From Pseudomonas sp. GM50 (GTDB taxonomy: Bacteria > Pseudomonadota > Gammaproteobacteria > Pseudomonadales > Pseudomonadaceae): 64,000 bases of DNA. The notes under the pieces were generated by a model. The model saw nothing but the letters and a program-made list of their open reading frames with translations, was not told the DNA's origin and made no database searches. Below, piece by piece: positions 1 through 8,052 of this stretch (position 1 is its first letter; the number at the start of each line of letters is the position of its first letter). Both the position numbers and the translations under genes were made by a program. The stretch lies in the NCBI RefSeq assembly GCF_000282375.1, contig NZ_AKJK01000076.1, positions 1 through 64,000 on the forward strand, in the 5' to 3' direction.

Positions 1-630
1 GGCAGCCGCCGCTTCATGTCGCCGCCGCAATACGCGGTGTGGGTGCCGCCCGGGGCCGAGCACAGTTTCTATAGCAATCAGCCGATCAACTATCGCGCGG
101 TCTGCCTTGCGCCGGCGCTGTGCCGTGATCTGCCGCAGCAGGCTTGCACCCTGGCGATCAGCGACATTCTCAAGGCGATCCTGAAAGACTTCGCCGCCCG
201 CGATGTGAAAATTCCCGAGCACGACGCAGACAAGCGTCTGGCTCAAGTGCTGGTGGACCAACTGCAACAGGCGCCGATGCATGAATGTTATTTGCCTTAC
301 GCCAGCAGCTCCGGGTTGCTCGGCATTCTGGAAACCCTGCAGGCCGAGCCTGGGGATAACCGACCATTGGCGGATTGGGCTGCGAACATTCATGTCAGTG
401 AACGCACGTTGGCGCGGCAGTTTGTCCGCGAGTTGGGCATGAGTTTCGGGGAGTGGCGGCAACGGTTGCGGTTTCTGGCGGCGATCGAAGCGCTCGATAG
501 CCAACGCAGCATTCAGGAAATCGCCTTCGACATGGGGTACAGCACCGGCTCGGCATTCATCGCGATGTTTCAGCGTCAGGCCGGGTGCACGCCTGAGCAA
601 TATCGACGCAGCCACCTCGATAGCAGGTGA
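1..630 (+). CDS. AraC-family transcriptional regulator (5' end outside window)
   Basis: The reading frame is open from the first base, so the gene starts upstream; an ATG at 16 is internal. What remains is the end of an N-terminal cupin-like sensor (AVWVPPGAEHSF, the usual 'vPpg.eH' turn of AraC cupins) and a complete C-terminal AraC/XylS DNA-binding domain over roughly the last 100 residues, with the second helix-turn-helix signature IAFDMGYSTGSAFIAMFQR followed by GCTPEQYR. Such proteins usually regulate a neighbouring transporter or catabolic gene; the likely target lies left of the window. No ligand can be inferred. The gene ends 72 bases before psiF on the same strand and appears unrelated to it. 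Confidence 0.9.
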   Translation, partial: GSRRFMSPPQYAVWVPPGAEHSFYSNQPINYRAVCLAPALCRDLPQQACTLAISDILKAILKDFAARDVKIPEHDADKRLAQVLVDQLQQAPMHECYLPYASSSGLLGILETLQAEPGDNRPLADWAANIHVSERTLARQFVRELGMSFGEWRQRLRFLAAIEALDSQRSIQEIAFDMGYSTGSAFIAMFQRQAGCTPEQYRRSHLDSR

Positions 631-702
631 ACGTGTAACAGGCTTTGTCTACACTCCGAAACAAGGCCGCATCCATCGGTGCGGTAACAAGGAGAACACT
701 CC

Positions 703-1008
703 ATGAAGATGTTGCGTGCCCCGTTGTTGATGATCGGTTTGCTGCTCTGCTCGCAGGGTTTTGCCGCCACTGCCCAGCAGAACAAAATGACCACCTGCAA
801 TGCCGACGCTACCGCAAAAAGCCTCAAGGGCGACGAGCGCAAAGCCTTCATGAGCACTTGCCTCAAAGCCGCGCCGGCCGCCGATGCCGCCAAGCCCATG
901 ACCCCTCAGCAAGAGAAGATGAAAACCTGCAACGCCGACGCCACGACCCAGGCGCTCAAGGGCGATGCGCGCAAAGCCTTCATGAGCGATTGCCTGAAGA
1001 AAAAATAA
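703..1008 (+). CDS. psiF: PsiF-family secreted small protein
   Basis: A 101-residue protein with a signal peptide (cleavage near GFAA, about residue 22) and two copies of the PsiF repeat, each shaped CNADAT..LKGDxRKAFMSxCLK, with paired cysteines in each copy. PsiF is named for phosphate-starvation induction in enterobacteria; its biochemical role is unknown. A good ribosome binding site (AAGGAGA) lies 6-12 bases before the ATG. I could not recognise a Pho box in the 72-base upstream gap, so phosphate control is not shown here. The family assignment is firm, the function is not. Confidence 0.88.
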   Translation: MKMLRAPLLMIGLLLCSQGFAATAQQNKMTTCNADATAKSLKGDERKAFMSTCLKAAPAADAAKPMTPQQEKMKTCNADATTQALKGDARKAFMSDCLKKK

Positions 1009-1011
1009 ACA

Positions 1012-1099
1012 GTGTGGGAGCGAGCCTGCTCGCGATGCAGGCGACTCGGTATCACACAGGACCGCGTTGATGCCATCGCGAGCAGGCTCGCTCCCACAG
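1012..1099. repeat. REP pair, class A (GTGGGAGCGAGCCTGCTCGCGAT type)
   Basis: Two head-to-head copies of a ~25-base Pseudomonas REP unit, each itself imperfectly palindromic, separated by about 38 bases and forming one large inverted repeat. It starts 3 bases after the psiF stop codon, so it may protect or end the psiF transcript. Confidence 0.85.
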
Positions 1100-1174
1100 G
1101 TTCGTGTTTGCTCGCTTCGGCGCCGGAACGCTGGCAGACTGCCAATCCTTTTACGTCGTTCGTTTTGAGGCTGT

Positions 1175-2188
1175 ATGTCAGCGTTTTCTCAGCGTCAGGT
1201 CTTGTTGTTCATCAGCTGGGTCATCATTTTTGGTGGTTTGCTGCTGGTGCTTCCTCTGCGATTGCTGCCCAGCCTGTTGGCCGGGTTGTTGGTGTTCGAA
1301 CTGGTCAACATGCTCACGCCGCAATTGCAGCGGCTGATCGAAGGTCGCCGTGCGCGCTGGCTGGCGGTGGCGTTGCTGGGGACATTGGTGGTCAGCGTGC
1401 TGGCGCTGATCTTTGCCGGCGCGATCAGCTTTCTGCTGCACGAGGCGGAAAACCCTGGCGCTTCTCTCGACAAATTCATGGTCGTGGTCGACCGCGCACG
1501 CGGGCAGTTGCCGCCGTTCATCGACGCTTATCTACCGGCCAGCGCCGCCGAGTTCCGCGTGGCGATCGGCGAGTGGATGAGCAAGCACCTCAGCGACTTG
1601 CAACTGGTGGGCAAGGACGCGGCGCACATGTTCGTAACGCTGCTGATCGGCATGGTGCTGGGGGCGATCATCGCCTTGCAGCGAGCGCCGGACGTGACCA
1701 AGCGCAAGCCCTTGGCCGCGGCGCTGTTTGACCGCTTGCACCTGTTGGTCCAGGCGTTTCGCAACATCGTTTTCGCCCAGATCAAGATTTCCTTGCTCAA
1801 CACCTTCTTCACCGGGATTTTCCTCGCGGTGGTCCTGCCGATGTTCGGGATCAAGCTGCCGCTGACCAAAACCCTGATCGTGCTGACCTTCCTGCTCGGC
1901 CTGTTGCCGGTGATCGGCAACCTGATGTCGAACACCTTGATCACCATCGTCGGCTTGTCGCTGTCGATCTGGGTGGCGGTGGCGGCGCTGGGTTACCTGA
2001 TCGTTATCCACAAGCTCGAATACTTCCTCAACGCGCGCATCGTCGGCGGGCAGATCAGTGCCAAGTCGTGGGAGTTGCTGCTGGCAATGCTGGTGTTCGA
2101 AGCCGCGTTCGGCCTGCCGGGGGTGGTGGCGGGGCCGATTTATTACGCGTATCTGAAGAGTGAGTTGAAGCAGGTGGGGATGGTTTGA
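1175..2188 (+). CDS. AI-2E family transporter (YhhT/PerM type)
   Basis: A 337-residue integral membrane protein with two N-terminal hydrophobic segments (about residues 8-43), two further segments at about 65-90 and 147-170, and a C-terminal block of four segments ending in FEAAFGLPGVVAGPIYYAYLKSELK, which is the hallmark GLPGxxxxP.YAY tail of the AI-2E exporter/PerM family. Members export small molecules or act as cation antiporters; the autoinducer-2 role holds only for some of them, and Pseudomonas generally lacks LuxS, so the substrate is unknown. Ribosome binding site TTGAGG precedes the ATG. It stands alone between two REP elements. Confidence 0.88.
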   Translation: MSAFSQRQVLLFISWVIIFGGLLLVLPLRLLPSLLAGLLVFELVNMLTPQLQRLIEGRRARWLAVALLGTLVVSVLALIFAGAISFLLHEAENPGASLDKFMVVVDRARGQLPPFIDAYLPASAAEFRVAIGEWMSKHLSDLQLVGKDAAHMFVTLLIGMVLGAIIALQRAPDVTKRKPLAAALFDRLHLLVQAFRNIVFAQIKISLLNTFFTGIFLAVVLPMFGIKLPLTKTLIVLTFLLGLLPVIGNLMSNTLITIVGLSLSIWVAVAALGYLIVIHKLEYFLNARIVGGQISAKSWELLLAMLVFEAAFGLPGVVAGPIYYAYLKSELKQVGMV

Positions 2189-2218
2189 TCCCGCAGATGC
2201 ATTGCCTGGTCTGATGCC

Positions 2219-2303
2219 TTCGCGGGCAAGCCTCGCTCCTACAGGTTGGGTGTGTGCCGCGAAAACGCCGCATGACCTGTAGGAGCGAGGCTTGCCCGCG
2301 AAG
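2219..2303. repeat. REP pair, class B (GTAGGAGCGAGGCTTGCCCGCGAAG type)
   Basis: Inverted pair of the second REP class found in this window, between the convergent stop codons of the AI-2E transporter and the Hsp70-like gene. It lies 22 bases beyond the stop of the latter. Confidence 0.85.
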
Positions 2304-2324
2304 CAGGCGCCGCGGTCTTTCAGG

Positions 2325-3599
2325 TCAATCCATCGGGCCGTAACGCTTGGCCGCTTCGATCGCCAACCCACTGCCGATGCTGCCGAAGATGTTCCCTTCC
2401 ACATGCCGCGCATTCGGCAACATGGCCGAGACGCTGTTGCGCAGCGCCGGAATCCCGCTCGAACCCCCGGTGAAGAACACGGTGTCCACCTGATCGACCC
2501 GCACGTTGGCGTCGTTCAGCAACTGGGTCACGCTGTTGCGCACCCGCTCCAGCAGGTTGTCGATGGCTGATTCGAACAGTGCACGGCTCAGTTCCACGCT
2601 CAAACCCGGTTCGATGCGATCCAGTGGCACATGGCGGCTGTCGGCGTGGGTCAGCTGGATCTTGGTTTCTTCCACTTCCATGGCCAGCCAATGCCCGGCG
2701 CGCTGGTCGATCAGCTTGAACAGGCGATCGATGCCGCCTGTGTCTTCGATGTCGTAACGCATGCTGCCCAGCGCCAGCGTCGACTTCTGCGAGTACACCG
2801 AGTTGATGGTGTGCCAGGTCGCCAGGTTCATGTGGTGGCTGGTCGGCATGTAAGCGCCGCTCTTCATCCGGCTGCCGTAGCCAAACAGCGGCATCAGGCC
2901 TTGCAGGCTCAGCTGCTTGTCGAAATCGGTCCCGCCGATGTGCACGCCGCCGGTGGCGAGGATGTCGTCGTGGCGGTTGTCGTGATTACGGCGCTCAGGG
3001 GACAGGCGCACCAGCGAGAAGTCCGACGTACCACCGCCGATGTCCACAATCAGGACAAGCTCTTCTTTTTCGATGGTCGACTCATAGTCGAATGCCGCCG
3101 CAATCGGCTCGTACTGGAACGAGACGTCCTTGAAACCAATGGCGCGGGCCACATCCACCAGGGTGTTTTCCGCTTCCTGGTCGGCCAACTCGTCGTCATC
3201 GACGAAAAATACCGGACGGCCCAGCACCACTTCCTCGAACTCTCGACCGGCGGCGGTTTCGGCGCGCTTCTTCAATTGGCCGATGAACAACCCGAGCAGG
3301 TCCTTGAACGGCATCGCAGTGCCGAGGACGCTGGTGTCGTGCTTGATCAGTTTGGAACCCAGCAGGCTCTTGAGCGAGCGCATCAACCGGCCTTCGTAGC
3401 CTTCCAGGTACTCGTGCAGCGCCAGCCGGCCGTACACCGGGCGGCGTTCTTCCATATTGAAGAAGACCACCGAGGGCAAAGTGATCTTGTCGTCCTCCAG
3501 CGCGATCAGCGTTTCCATGCCGGGGCGCAGCCAGCCGACGGTGGAGTTGGACGTGCCGAAGTCGATACCACAGGCACGGGCTGGAGATGCGTTTTTCAT
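2325..3599 (-). CDS. yegD: Hsp70-like chaperone (YegD family)
   Basis: A 424-residue protein with the actin-like ATPase fold of Hsp70: phosphate-1 loop IDFGTSNSTVGW near the N-terminus, phosphate-2 loop VDIGGGTSDFSLV and adenosine motif VFFTGGSSGIPAL near the C-terminus. The length matches E. coli YegD, which has the nucleotide-binding part but no full substrate-binding domain and lid. I chose the ATG at 3599 (MKNASPAR); a TTG three codons upstream is possible but sits too close to the GGAAC Shine-Dalgarno. The gene is transcribed divergently from cbpA, a DnaJ-type co-chaperone gene, which fits a chaperone locus. The client proteins are unknown. Confidence 0.88.
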   Translation of the reverse strand: MKNASPARACGIDFGTSNSTVGWLRPGMETLIALEDDKITLPSVVFFNMEERRPVYGRLALHEYLEGYEGRLMRSLKSLLGSKLIKHDTSVLGTAMPFKDLLGLFIGQLKKRAETAAGREFEEVVLGRPVFFVDDDELADQEAENTLVDVARAIGFKDVSFQYEPIAAAFDYESTIEKEELVLIVDIGGGTSDFSLVRLSPERRNHDNRHDDILATGGVHIGGTDFDKQLSLQGLMPLFGYGSRMKSGAYMPTSHHMNLATWHTINSVYSQKSTLALGSMRYDIEDTGGIDRLFKLIDQRAGHWLAMEVEETKIQLTHADSRHVPLDRIEPGLSVELSRALFESAIDNLLERVRNSVTQLLNDANVRVDQVDTVFFTGGSSGIPALRNSVSAMLPNARHVEGNIFGSIGSGLAIEAAKRYGPMD

Positions 3600-3694
3600 G
3601 TCTTTCAAGTTCCGGTTAAAAAACGGCCGCGCAGTGTATGTCAGTGCGGCGAAGATTCGAAGGCCGACTATCCGTTAAATCGCAGCGATCAGCG

Positions 3695-3722
3695 CTTGAA
3701 AGATGGTCCAACACCCCCAAAC
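3695..3722 (+). promoter_or_regulatory. Candidate sigma-32 (heat-shock) promoter for cbpA
   Basis: CTTGAAA at 3695-3701 and CCCCAAAC at 3715-3722 are separated by 13 bases, close to the RpoH consensus CTTGAAA-N13/17-CCCCATnT. It points toward cbpA, whose start is about 170 bases downstream. The rest of the 296-base gap between yegD and cbpA shows nothing else I can name. Confidence 0.55.
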
Positions 3723-3895
3723 TCCACTGCATAGGCTTGGCAGCCCTCAAGGCGACTGCAAGAACCGCGCCCGCTGCCGATAAACTTCTGATGCGCTGCC
3801 CGGTCACAATGTTGAGATCGGTCAATCCAGATGCTGCAAACAAGAGCATGCTGTGCCGTGCTGCGCGATTTCGATAATGGATGGTGATTCCCTCG

Positions 3896-4843
3896 ATGGA
3901 CTTCAAAGACTATTACAAGATTCTCGGTGTGGAGCCGACCGCGGACGATAAGGCGATCAAAGCCGCCTATCGAAAGCTGGCGCGCAAATACCACCCCGAC
4001 GTCAGCAAGGAAAAGGACGCCGAGGCTAAATTCAAGGACGCTTCGGAAGCCTATGAAGCGCTGAAAAGCGCCGACAAGCGCGCCGAATACGACGACTTGC
4101 GTAAATACGGCCACCACGGTCAGCCCTTTCAGGGCCCACCGGGTTGGCAGAGCCGCGGTGGTTTCGGGGGTGGTGGTCAGGACACGGGCGATTTTTCGGA
4201 CTTTTTCAGTTCGATCTTCGGCAACCGTGGTCCGGGTTTCGGTGGTGGTGGACGGTCGGGCCATAGCGCCGGACGTCGAGGACAAGACGTGGAAATGGAA
4301 TTACCGGTTTTTCTGGAAGAAACCCTCTCGACCGAATCGAAGAAGGTCAGCTTCCAGGTGCCGCATTACAACGCTGCCGGCCAGCATGTCAGCAACACCA
4401 GCAAAAGCCTGAACGTGAAGATCCCCGCTGGCGTGACCGATGGCGAGCGCATCCGCCTCAAGGGCCAAGGGGCGCCGGGCGTCGGTGGTGGAGCCAATGG
4501 CGATCTGTACCTGACCATCCGTTTTGCGCCGCACCCCAAATTCGACGTCGAAGGCGAGAACCTGATCATCACCTTGCCGCTGGCACCGTGGGAGCTGGCG
4601 CTGGGGACCGAAGTCGCGGTGCCGACCCTGACCGGCAAGATCAACCTCAAGGTTCCGGCCGGCAGCCAGAATGGCCAGCGCATGCGCGCCAAGGGCCACG
4701 GCCTGCTGCACAAGGCCGGTCACCGTGGCTACCTGTTCGTGCAGCTCAAGGCAGTGATGCCGAAAAAACTGGACCATGACGTCAAAGAATTGTGGGAGGA
4801 GCTGGCAAAAAAAGCCGCTTTCGATCCGCGAGAGAACTTTTGA
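3896..4843 (+). CDS. cbpA: Curved-DNA-binding protein / DnaJ-class co-chaperone CbpA
   Basis: A 315-residue DnaJ homologue: J-domain at residues 1-70 with the catalytic HPD motif (KYHPDVSK), a glycine/phenylalanine-rich linker (about 75-125), and the two C-terminal beta-barrel substrate-binding domains (LNVKIPAGVTDGERIRLKGQG and LKVPAGSQNGQRMRAKGHG), with no cysteine zinc-finger. That combination is CbpA rather than DnaJ. I start at the ATG at 3896 (MDFKDYYK), preceded at the right distance by GGTGAT; an ATG five codons upstream has no ribosome binding site. cbpM follows 24 bases downstream. A heat-shock-type promoter lies upstream. Confidence 0.93.
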   Translation: MDFKDYYKILGVEPTADDKAIKAAYRKLARKYHPDVSKEKDAEAKFKDASEAYEALKSADKRAEYDDLRKYGHHGQPFQGPPGWQSRGGFGGGGQDTGDFSDFFSSIFGNRGPGFGGGGRSGHSAGRRGQDVEMELPVFLEETLSTESKKVSFQVPHYNAAGQHVSNTSKSLNVKIPAGVTDGERIRLKGQGAPGVGGGANGDLYLTIRFAPHPKFDVEGENLIITLPLAPWELALGTEVAVPTLTGKINLKVPAGSQNGQRMRAKGHGLLHKAGHRGYLFVQLKAVMPKKLDHDVKELWEELAKKAAFDPRENF

Positions 4844-4867
4844 TTTCGAGATAAGGAGTAGCCAATC

Positions 4868-5173
4868 ATGAGCGACCCCGTGATCGTTCTATTGGACCTG
4901 GCGGAATTCTGCGAGGCGACCGAACTGTCGGACGTGCATGTGATCGAGATCGTCGAGCACGGCATCCTCGAACCTCAGGGAGCACAGCCCAAGGATTGGC
5001 GCTTCACCGATTATGAACTGGCACTGGCCAAGCGCGCTGCCAAGCTGCGGCGCGACCTGGAGCTGGAGTGGGAAGGCGTCGCCCTGGCGCTAGACCTGCT
5101 GGAAGAAGTCCAGCAACTGCGGGCAGAGAACCGCATGCTCAGGCAGCGGTTGGGGCGGTTGCTGGTCGAGTAA
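4868..5173 (+). CDS. cbpM: CbpA modulator CbpM
   Basis: A 101-residue MerR-like helical protein with an HTH-like start (LAEFCEATELSDVHVIEIVEHGIL), a conserved WRFTDYELALAKRAAKLRRDL segment and a C-terminal coiled coil (EEVQQLRAENRMLRQRL). CbpM binds the J-domain of CbpA and inhibits its co-chaperone activity. It sits directly downstream of cbpA with a strong AAGGAG site, as in enterobacteria. The start and the family are clear. Confidence 0.92.
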   Translation: MSDPVIVLLDLAEFCEATELSDVHVIEIVEHGILEPQGAQPKDWRFTDYELALAKRAAKLRRDLELEWEGVALALDLLEEVQQLRAENRMLRQRLGRLLVE

Positions 5174-5208
5174 TCGTTCTGGTGTTTTTGTGTTGTCTGT
5201 CAGACTGC

Positions 5209-5304
5209 CATCGCGAGCAGGCTCGCTCCCACATTTCTGATTTGCGGTGAACACGGAATTTGTGAACACCAACAATCCCTGTGGGAGCGAGCCTGCTCGC
5301 GATG
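5209..5304. repeat. REP pair, class A
   Basis: Inverted pair of the GTGGGAGCGAGCCTGCTCGCGAT unit between cbpM and the convergent ureC stop. The right arm is followed by GAACGATAACGCGGTCT, a tail also seen next to class-B units at 8965 and 10687. Confidence 0.85.
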
Positions 5305-5339
5305 AACGATAACGCGGTCTTCTCGCCTCTGGAGAAAAC

Positions 5340-7040
5340 TCAGAACAGGAAGTAGCGCTGCGCCATCGGCAACACATCCGCCGGTTCACACCAGAGCAAC
5401 ACGCCGTCGGCCTTGACCTGATAGGTTTGAGGATCGACGTCGATCTTCGGCAGATAATCGTTGTGGATCAGGTCGGTTTTCTGCACGTCGCGACAGCCTT
5501 TGACCACGGCGATTTTCTTCTTCAGGCCCAGAGCTTCGGGCAAGCCTGCTTCCTGCGCTGCCTGGCTGATAAACGTCAGGCTGGTGGCGTGCAACGAGCC
5601 GCCGTAACTGGCGAACATCGGGCGGTAGTGCACCGGTTGCGGCGTCGGGATCGAAGCGTTGGCGTCACCCATCAGGCTGGCCGCAATCGCACCGCCCTTG
5701 AGGATCAGCGTCGGTTTTACGCCAAAGAACGCCGGGCGCCACAGCACCAGATCCGCCCATTTACCCACTTCCACCGAACCCACTTCATGGCTGATGCCGT
5801 GGGTGATCGCCGGGTTGATGGTGTACTTGGCGATGTAGCGTTTGGCGCGGAAGTTGTCGTTGCCTTCGCCATCACCGGGCAGCGGGCCGCGCTGCTTCTT
5901 CATTTTGTCGGCGGTCTGCCAGGTGCGCGTGATGACTTCACCGACGCGGCCCATGGCCTGGCTGTCGGAGCTGATCATCGAGAACGCGCCGAGGTCGTGG
6001 AGGATGTCTTCGGCGGCAATCGTCTCGCGGCGGATGCGGCTTTCGGCGAAGGCCACGTCTTCGGCAATGCTCGGGTCCAGGTGGTGGCAGACCATCAGCA
6101 TGTCGAGGTGTTCATCGATGGTGTTGCGGGTGAACGGCCGGGTCGGGTTGGTCGAACTCGGCAGCACGTTGGTGAAACCGCAGGCCTTGATGATGTCCGG
6201 GGCGTGGCCGCCGCCGGCACCTTCGGTGTGGTAGGTGTGGATGGTGCGGCCCTTGAAGGCGGCGAGAGTGGTTTCGACGAAGCCCGACTCGTTGAGGGTG
6301 TCGGTATGGATCGCCACCTGCACGTCGTACTGATCGGCCACGTTCAGGCAGTTGTCGATGCTCGCCGGGGTGGTGCCCCAGTCTTCGTGCAGCTTGAGGC
6401 CGATGGCGCCGGCCTTGACCTGCTCGATCAACGGCTCCGGCAGGCTGGCGTTGCCCTTGCCGGTGAAGCCGATGTTCATCGGGAATGCATCGGCGGCCTG
6501 AAGCATACGCGCCAGGTGCCATGGCCCGGAGGTGCAAGTGGTGGCATTGGTGCCAGTGGCCGGTCCGGTGCCGCCGCCGATCATGGTAGTGACGCCGCTC
6601 ATCAGCGCTTCTTCGATCTGCTGCGGGCAGATGAAATGGATGTGGGTGTCGATGCCGCCGGCGGTGAGGATCATGCCTTCACCGGCGATGACTTCGGTGC
6701 TGGCGCCGACCGCGATGGTGACGTTCGGCTGGATGTCCGGGTTGCCGGCCTTGCCGATGGCGGCGATGCGCCCGTCCTTGAGGCCGACGTCCGCCTTGAC
6801 GATGCCCCAGTGGTCGATGATCAGCGCGTTGGTGATCAGGGTGTCGACGACCTCTGCGGCCAATAACTGGCTCTGGCCCTGGCCGTCGCGAATGACTTTG
6901 CCGCCACCGAATTTCACTTCTTCGCCGTAGGTGGTGAAGTCCTGTTCCACTTCGATCCACAGTTCGGTGTCGGCCAGACGGACCTTGTCACCGACGGTGG
7001 GGCCGAACATGTCGGCGTAGGCTTGACGGGAAATCTTCAT
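5340..7040 (-). CDS. ureC: Urease alpha subunit
   Basis: A 566-residue catalytic subunit of the nickel urease that hydrolyses urea to ammonia and carbamate in the cytoplasm. Visible active-site elements: THIHFICPQQ (two Ni-binding histidines), GLKLHEDWG (the lysine carbamylated to bridge the two nickels), AIHTDTLNE and TYHTEGAGGGHAPD (Ni-binding histidines), MVCHHLDP (flap cysteine and histidine) and SDSQAMGR (Ni-binding aspartate). Nothing is missing. The true start is the ATG at 7040 with AGGAATT ahead of it; the frame stays open upstream only because it runs through a REP element. It is the last gene of the ure block; the accessory genes ureE, ureF and ureG are not in the window. Confidence 0.97.
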   Translation of the reverse strand: MKISRQAYADMFGPTVGDKVRLADTELWIEVEQDFTTYGEEVKFGGGKVIRDGQGQSQLLAAEVVDTLITNALIIDHWGIVKADVGLKDGRIAAIGKAGNPDIQPNVTIAVGASTEVIAGEGMILTAGGIDTHIHFICPQQIEEALMSGVTTMIGGGTGPATGTNATTCTSGPWHLARMLQAADAFPMNIGFTGKGNASLPEPLIEQVKAGAIGLKLHEDWGTTPASIDNCLNVADQYDVQVAIHTDTLNESGFVETTLAAFKGRTIHTYHTEGAGGGHAPDIIKACGFTNVLPSSTNPTRPFTRNTIDEHLDMLMVCHHLDPSIAEDVAFAESRIRRETIAAEDILHDLGAFSMISSDSQAMGRVGEVITRTWQTADKMKKQRGPLPGDGEGNDNFRAKRYIAKYTINPAITHGISHEVGSVEVGKWADLVLWRPAFFGVKPTLILKGGAIAASLMGDANASIPTPQPVHYRPMFASYGGSLHATSLTFISQAAQEAGLPEALGLKKKIAVVKGCRDVQKTDLIHNDYLPKIDVDPQTYQVKADGVLLWCEPADVLPMAQRYFLF

Positions 7041-7063
7041 TGGAATTCCTTGCACAAATCTAT

Positions 7064-7196
7064 TGTGGCGAGGGGGCTTGCCCCCGTTCGAGTGCGAAGC
7101 GCTCGCAAATCGGTTGATGTGTTCTACCGGATAAACCGAGGTGGCAGGTTTTACGACCGCTGCGCGGCCGAACGGGGGCAAGCCCCCTCGCCACAG
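7064..7196. repeat. REP-like pair, class C (TGTGGCGAGGGGGCTTGCCCCCGTT type)
   Basis: A third inverted-repeat class with ~25-base ends, about 85 bases of spacer and a second internal palindrome (TGCGAAGCGCTCGCA region). It interrupts the ureB-ureC gap. Confidence 0.8.
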
Positions 7197-7205
7197 GGAT
7201 TGGTG

Positions 7206-7514
7206 TCAATCCAGGTCACCCATGATCCTGCCGGCAAACCCGAACACCCGGCGATGCCCGGCCAGGTCCACCAGCTCGACCTCGCGGCTCTGCCCCGGCT
7301 CGAAGCGCACGGCGGTGCCGGCGGGGATGTTCAGGCGCATGCCGCGGCTGGCGGCGCGGTCGAAGGTCAGGGCGTCGTTGGTTTCGAAGAAGTGATAGTG
7401 CGAGCCGACCTGAATCGGCCGATCGCCGCTGTTGGCCACCTTCAGGCTGAGGGTGCGGCGGCCAACGTTGAGTTCGATGTCGCCGGGCTGGATCTGGTAT
7501 TCACCGGGAATCAT
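7206..7514 (-). CDS. ureB: Urease beta subunit
   Basis: A 102-residue beta subunit with the conserved opening MIPGEYQIQPGDIELN and the core VGSHYHFFETNDALTFDR. It is structural, packing with UreA and UreC in the (alpha-beta-gamma)3 urease. The ATG at 7514 overlaps the stop of the preceding acetyltransferase by one base (TGATG), with AAGGAG seven bases upstream; a TTG one codon earlier is a poorer choice. A REP-like element of about 130 bases lies between it and ureC. Confidence 0.96.
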   Translation of the reverse strand: MIPGEYQIQPGDIELNVGRRTLSLKVANSGDRPIQVGSHYHFFETNDALTFDRAASRGMRLNIPAGTAVRFEPGQSREVELVDLAGHRRVFGFAGRIMGDLD

Positions 7515-8047
7515 CAATGGGCTCCTTGGAGAATCTTGTAGTAAAGGGCGGTCGGTTTGTACTGGCCGTTCGGGTCGCAGGCGTAATCGGGGATTTCGCC
7601 GGCGCGGGTGTAACCCAGGGCCTTGTAGAAGTCTTCGGCGGGGGAGCCGGCTTCGGTGTCGAGGTAGAGCATGCCGCGCTTGTGCTGGCGTGCCGCGAGC
7701 TCAACGGCATGCATCATCTGTTGGCCCAGGCCGCGACGACGGGCGTGTTCACGCACCAGCAGTTTCTGCACTTCGGCACGATTCAGCCCATTGGCTTTCT
7801 GGCACAACGTCAATTGCACGCTGGCCTGCACCTGTTCGTCCTTGACCACCACCCAGAGCAGCACGTTGTCTTTGTTCAGGTTCTCCTGGACTTCATCGAA
7901 ATAGGCTCGGGCCTGGGTGGCGTCCAGATCCGCCATGAACCCGACACTGGCGCCATAGCCGACGGCGTCGAGCAGCAAATCAATCAAACCCTGACGATAG
8001 TGCGCAAAGCTTTCAACGTTGACGCGGCGCAGTTGGGCGGCGTTCAT
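7514..8047 (-). CDS. GNAT-family N-acetyltransferase within the urease operon
   Basis: A 177-residue GCN5-related acetyltransferase: acetyl-CoA loop region VREHARRRGLGQQMMHAVELAARQ (the R/Q-x-x-G-x-G/A pattern), followed by LYLDTEAGSPAEDFYKALGYTRAGEIPDYA. I use the ATG at 8047, which is eight bases after AGGAG; the GTG at 8056 would overlap the ribosome binding site. The stop overlaps the ureB start by one base, so translation of the two is probably coupled. A GNAT gene at this place is, as I recall, common in Pseudomonas urease operons, but its substrate and any role in urea metabolism are unknown. Confidence 0.88.
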   Translation of the reverse strand: MNAAQLRRVNVESFAHYRQGLIDLLLDAVGYGASVGFMADLDATQARAYFDEVQENLNKDNVLLWVVVKDEQVQASVQLTLCQKANGLNRAEVQKLLVREHARRRGLGQQMMHAVELAARQHKRGMLYLDTEAGSPAEDFYKALGYTRAGEIPDYACDPNGQYKPTALYYKILQGAH

Positions 8048-8052
8048 GGGTA

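Noticed and set aside
1012..1099. CRISPR-like array from the repeated GTGGGAGCGAGCC units
   Set aside because: Units are dispersed inverted pairs in intergenic gaps, not regularly spaced direct repeats, and no cas genes are present.
5427..6866. Long open frame antisense to ureC
   Set aside because: It mirrors a high-GC conserved gene with intact active-site motifs on the other strand; its Arg/Gly/Val/Asp-rich translation has no family character. The same holds for the antisense frames over the Hsp70-like gene, retS, purD, purH and dusB.
7041..7181. 47-codon N-terminal extension of ureC and similar extensions of urtE, urtB, prmA and the ABC ATPase at 19659
   Set aside because: The extra codons translate REP or REP-like repeats and lack a ribosome binding site; the conserved family starts lie downstream.
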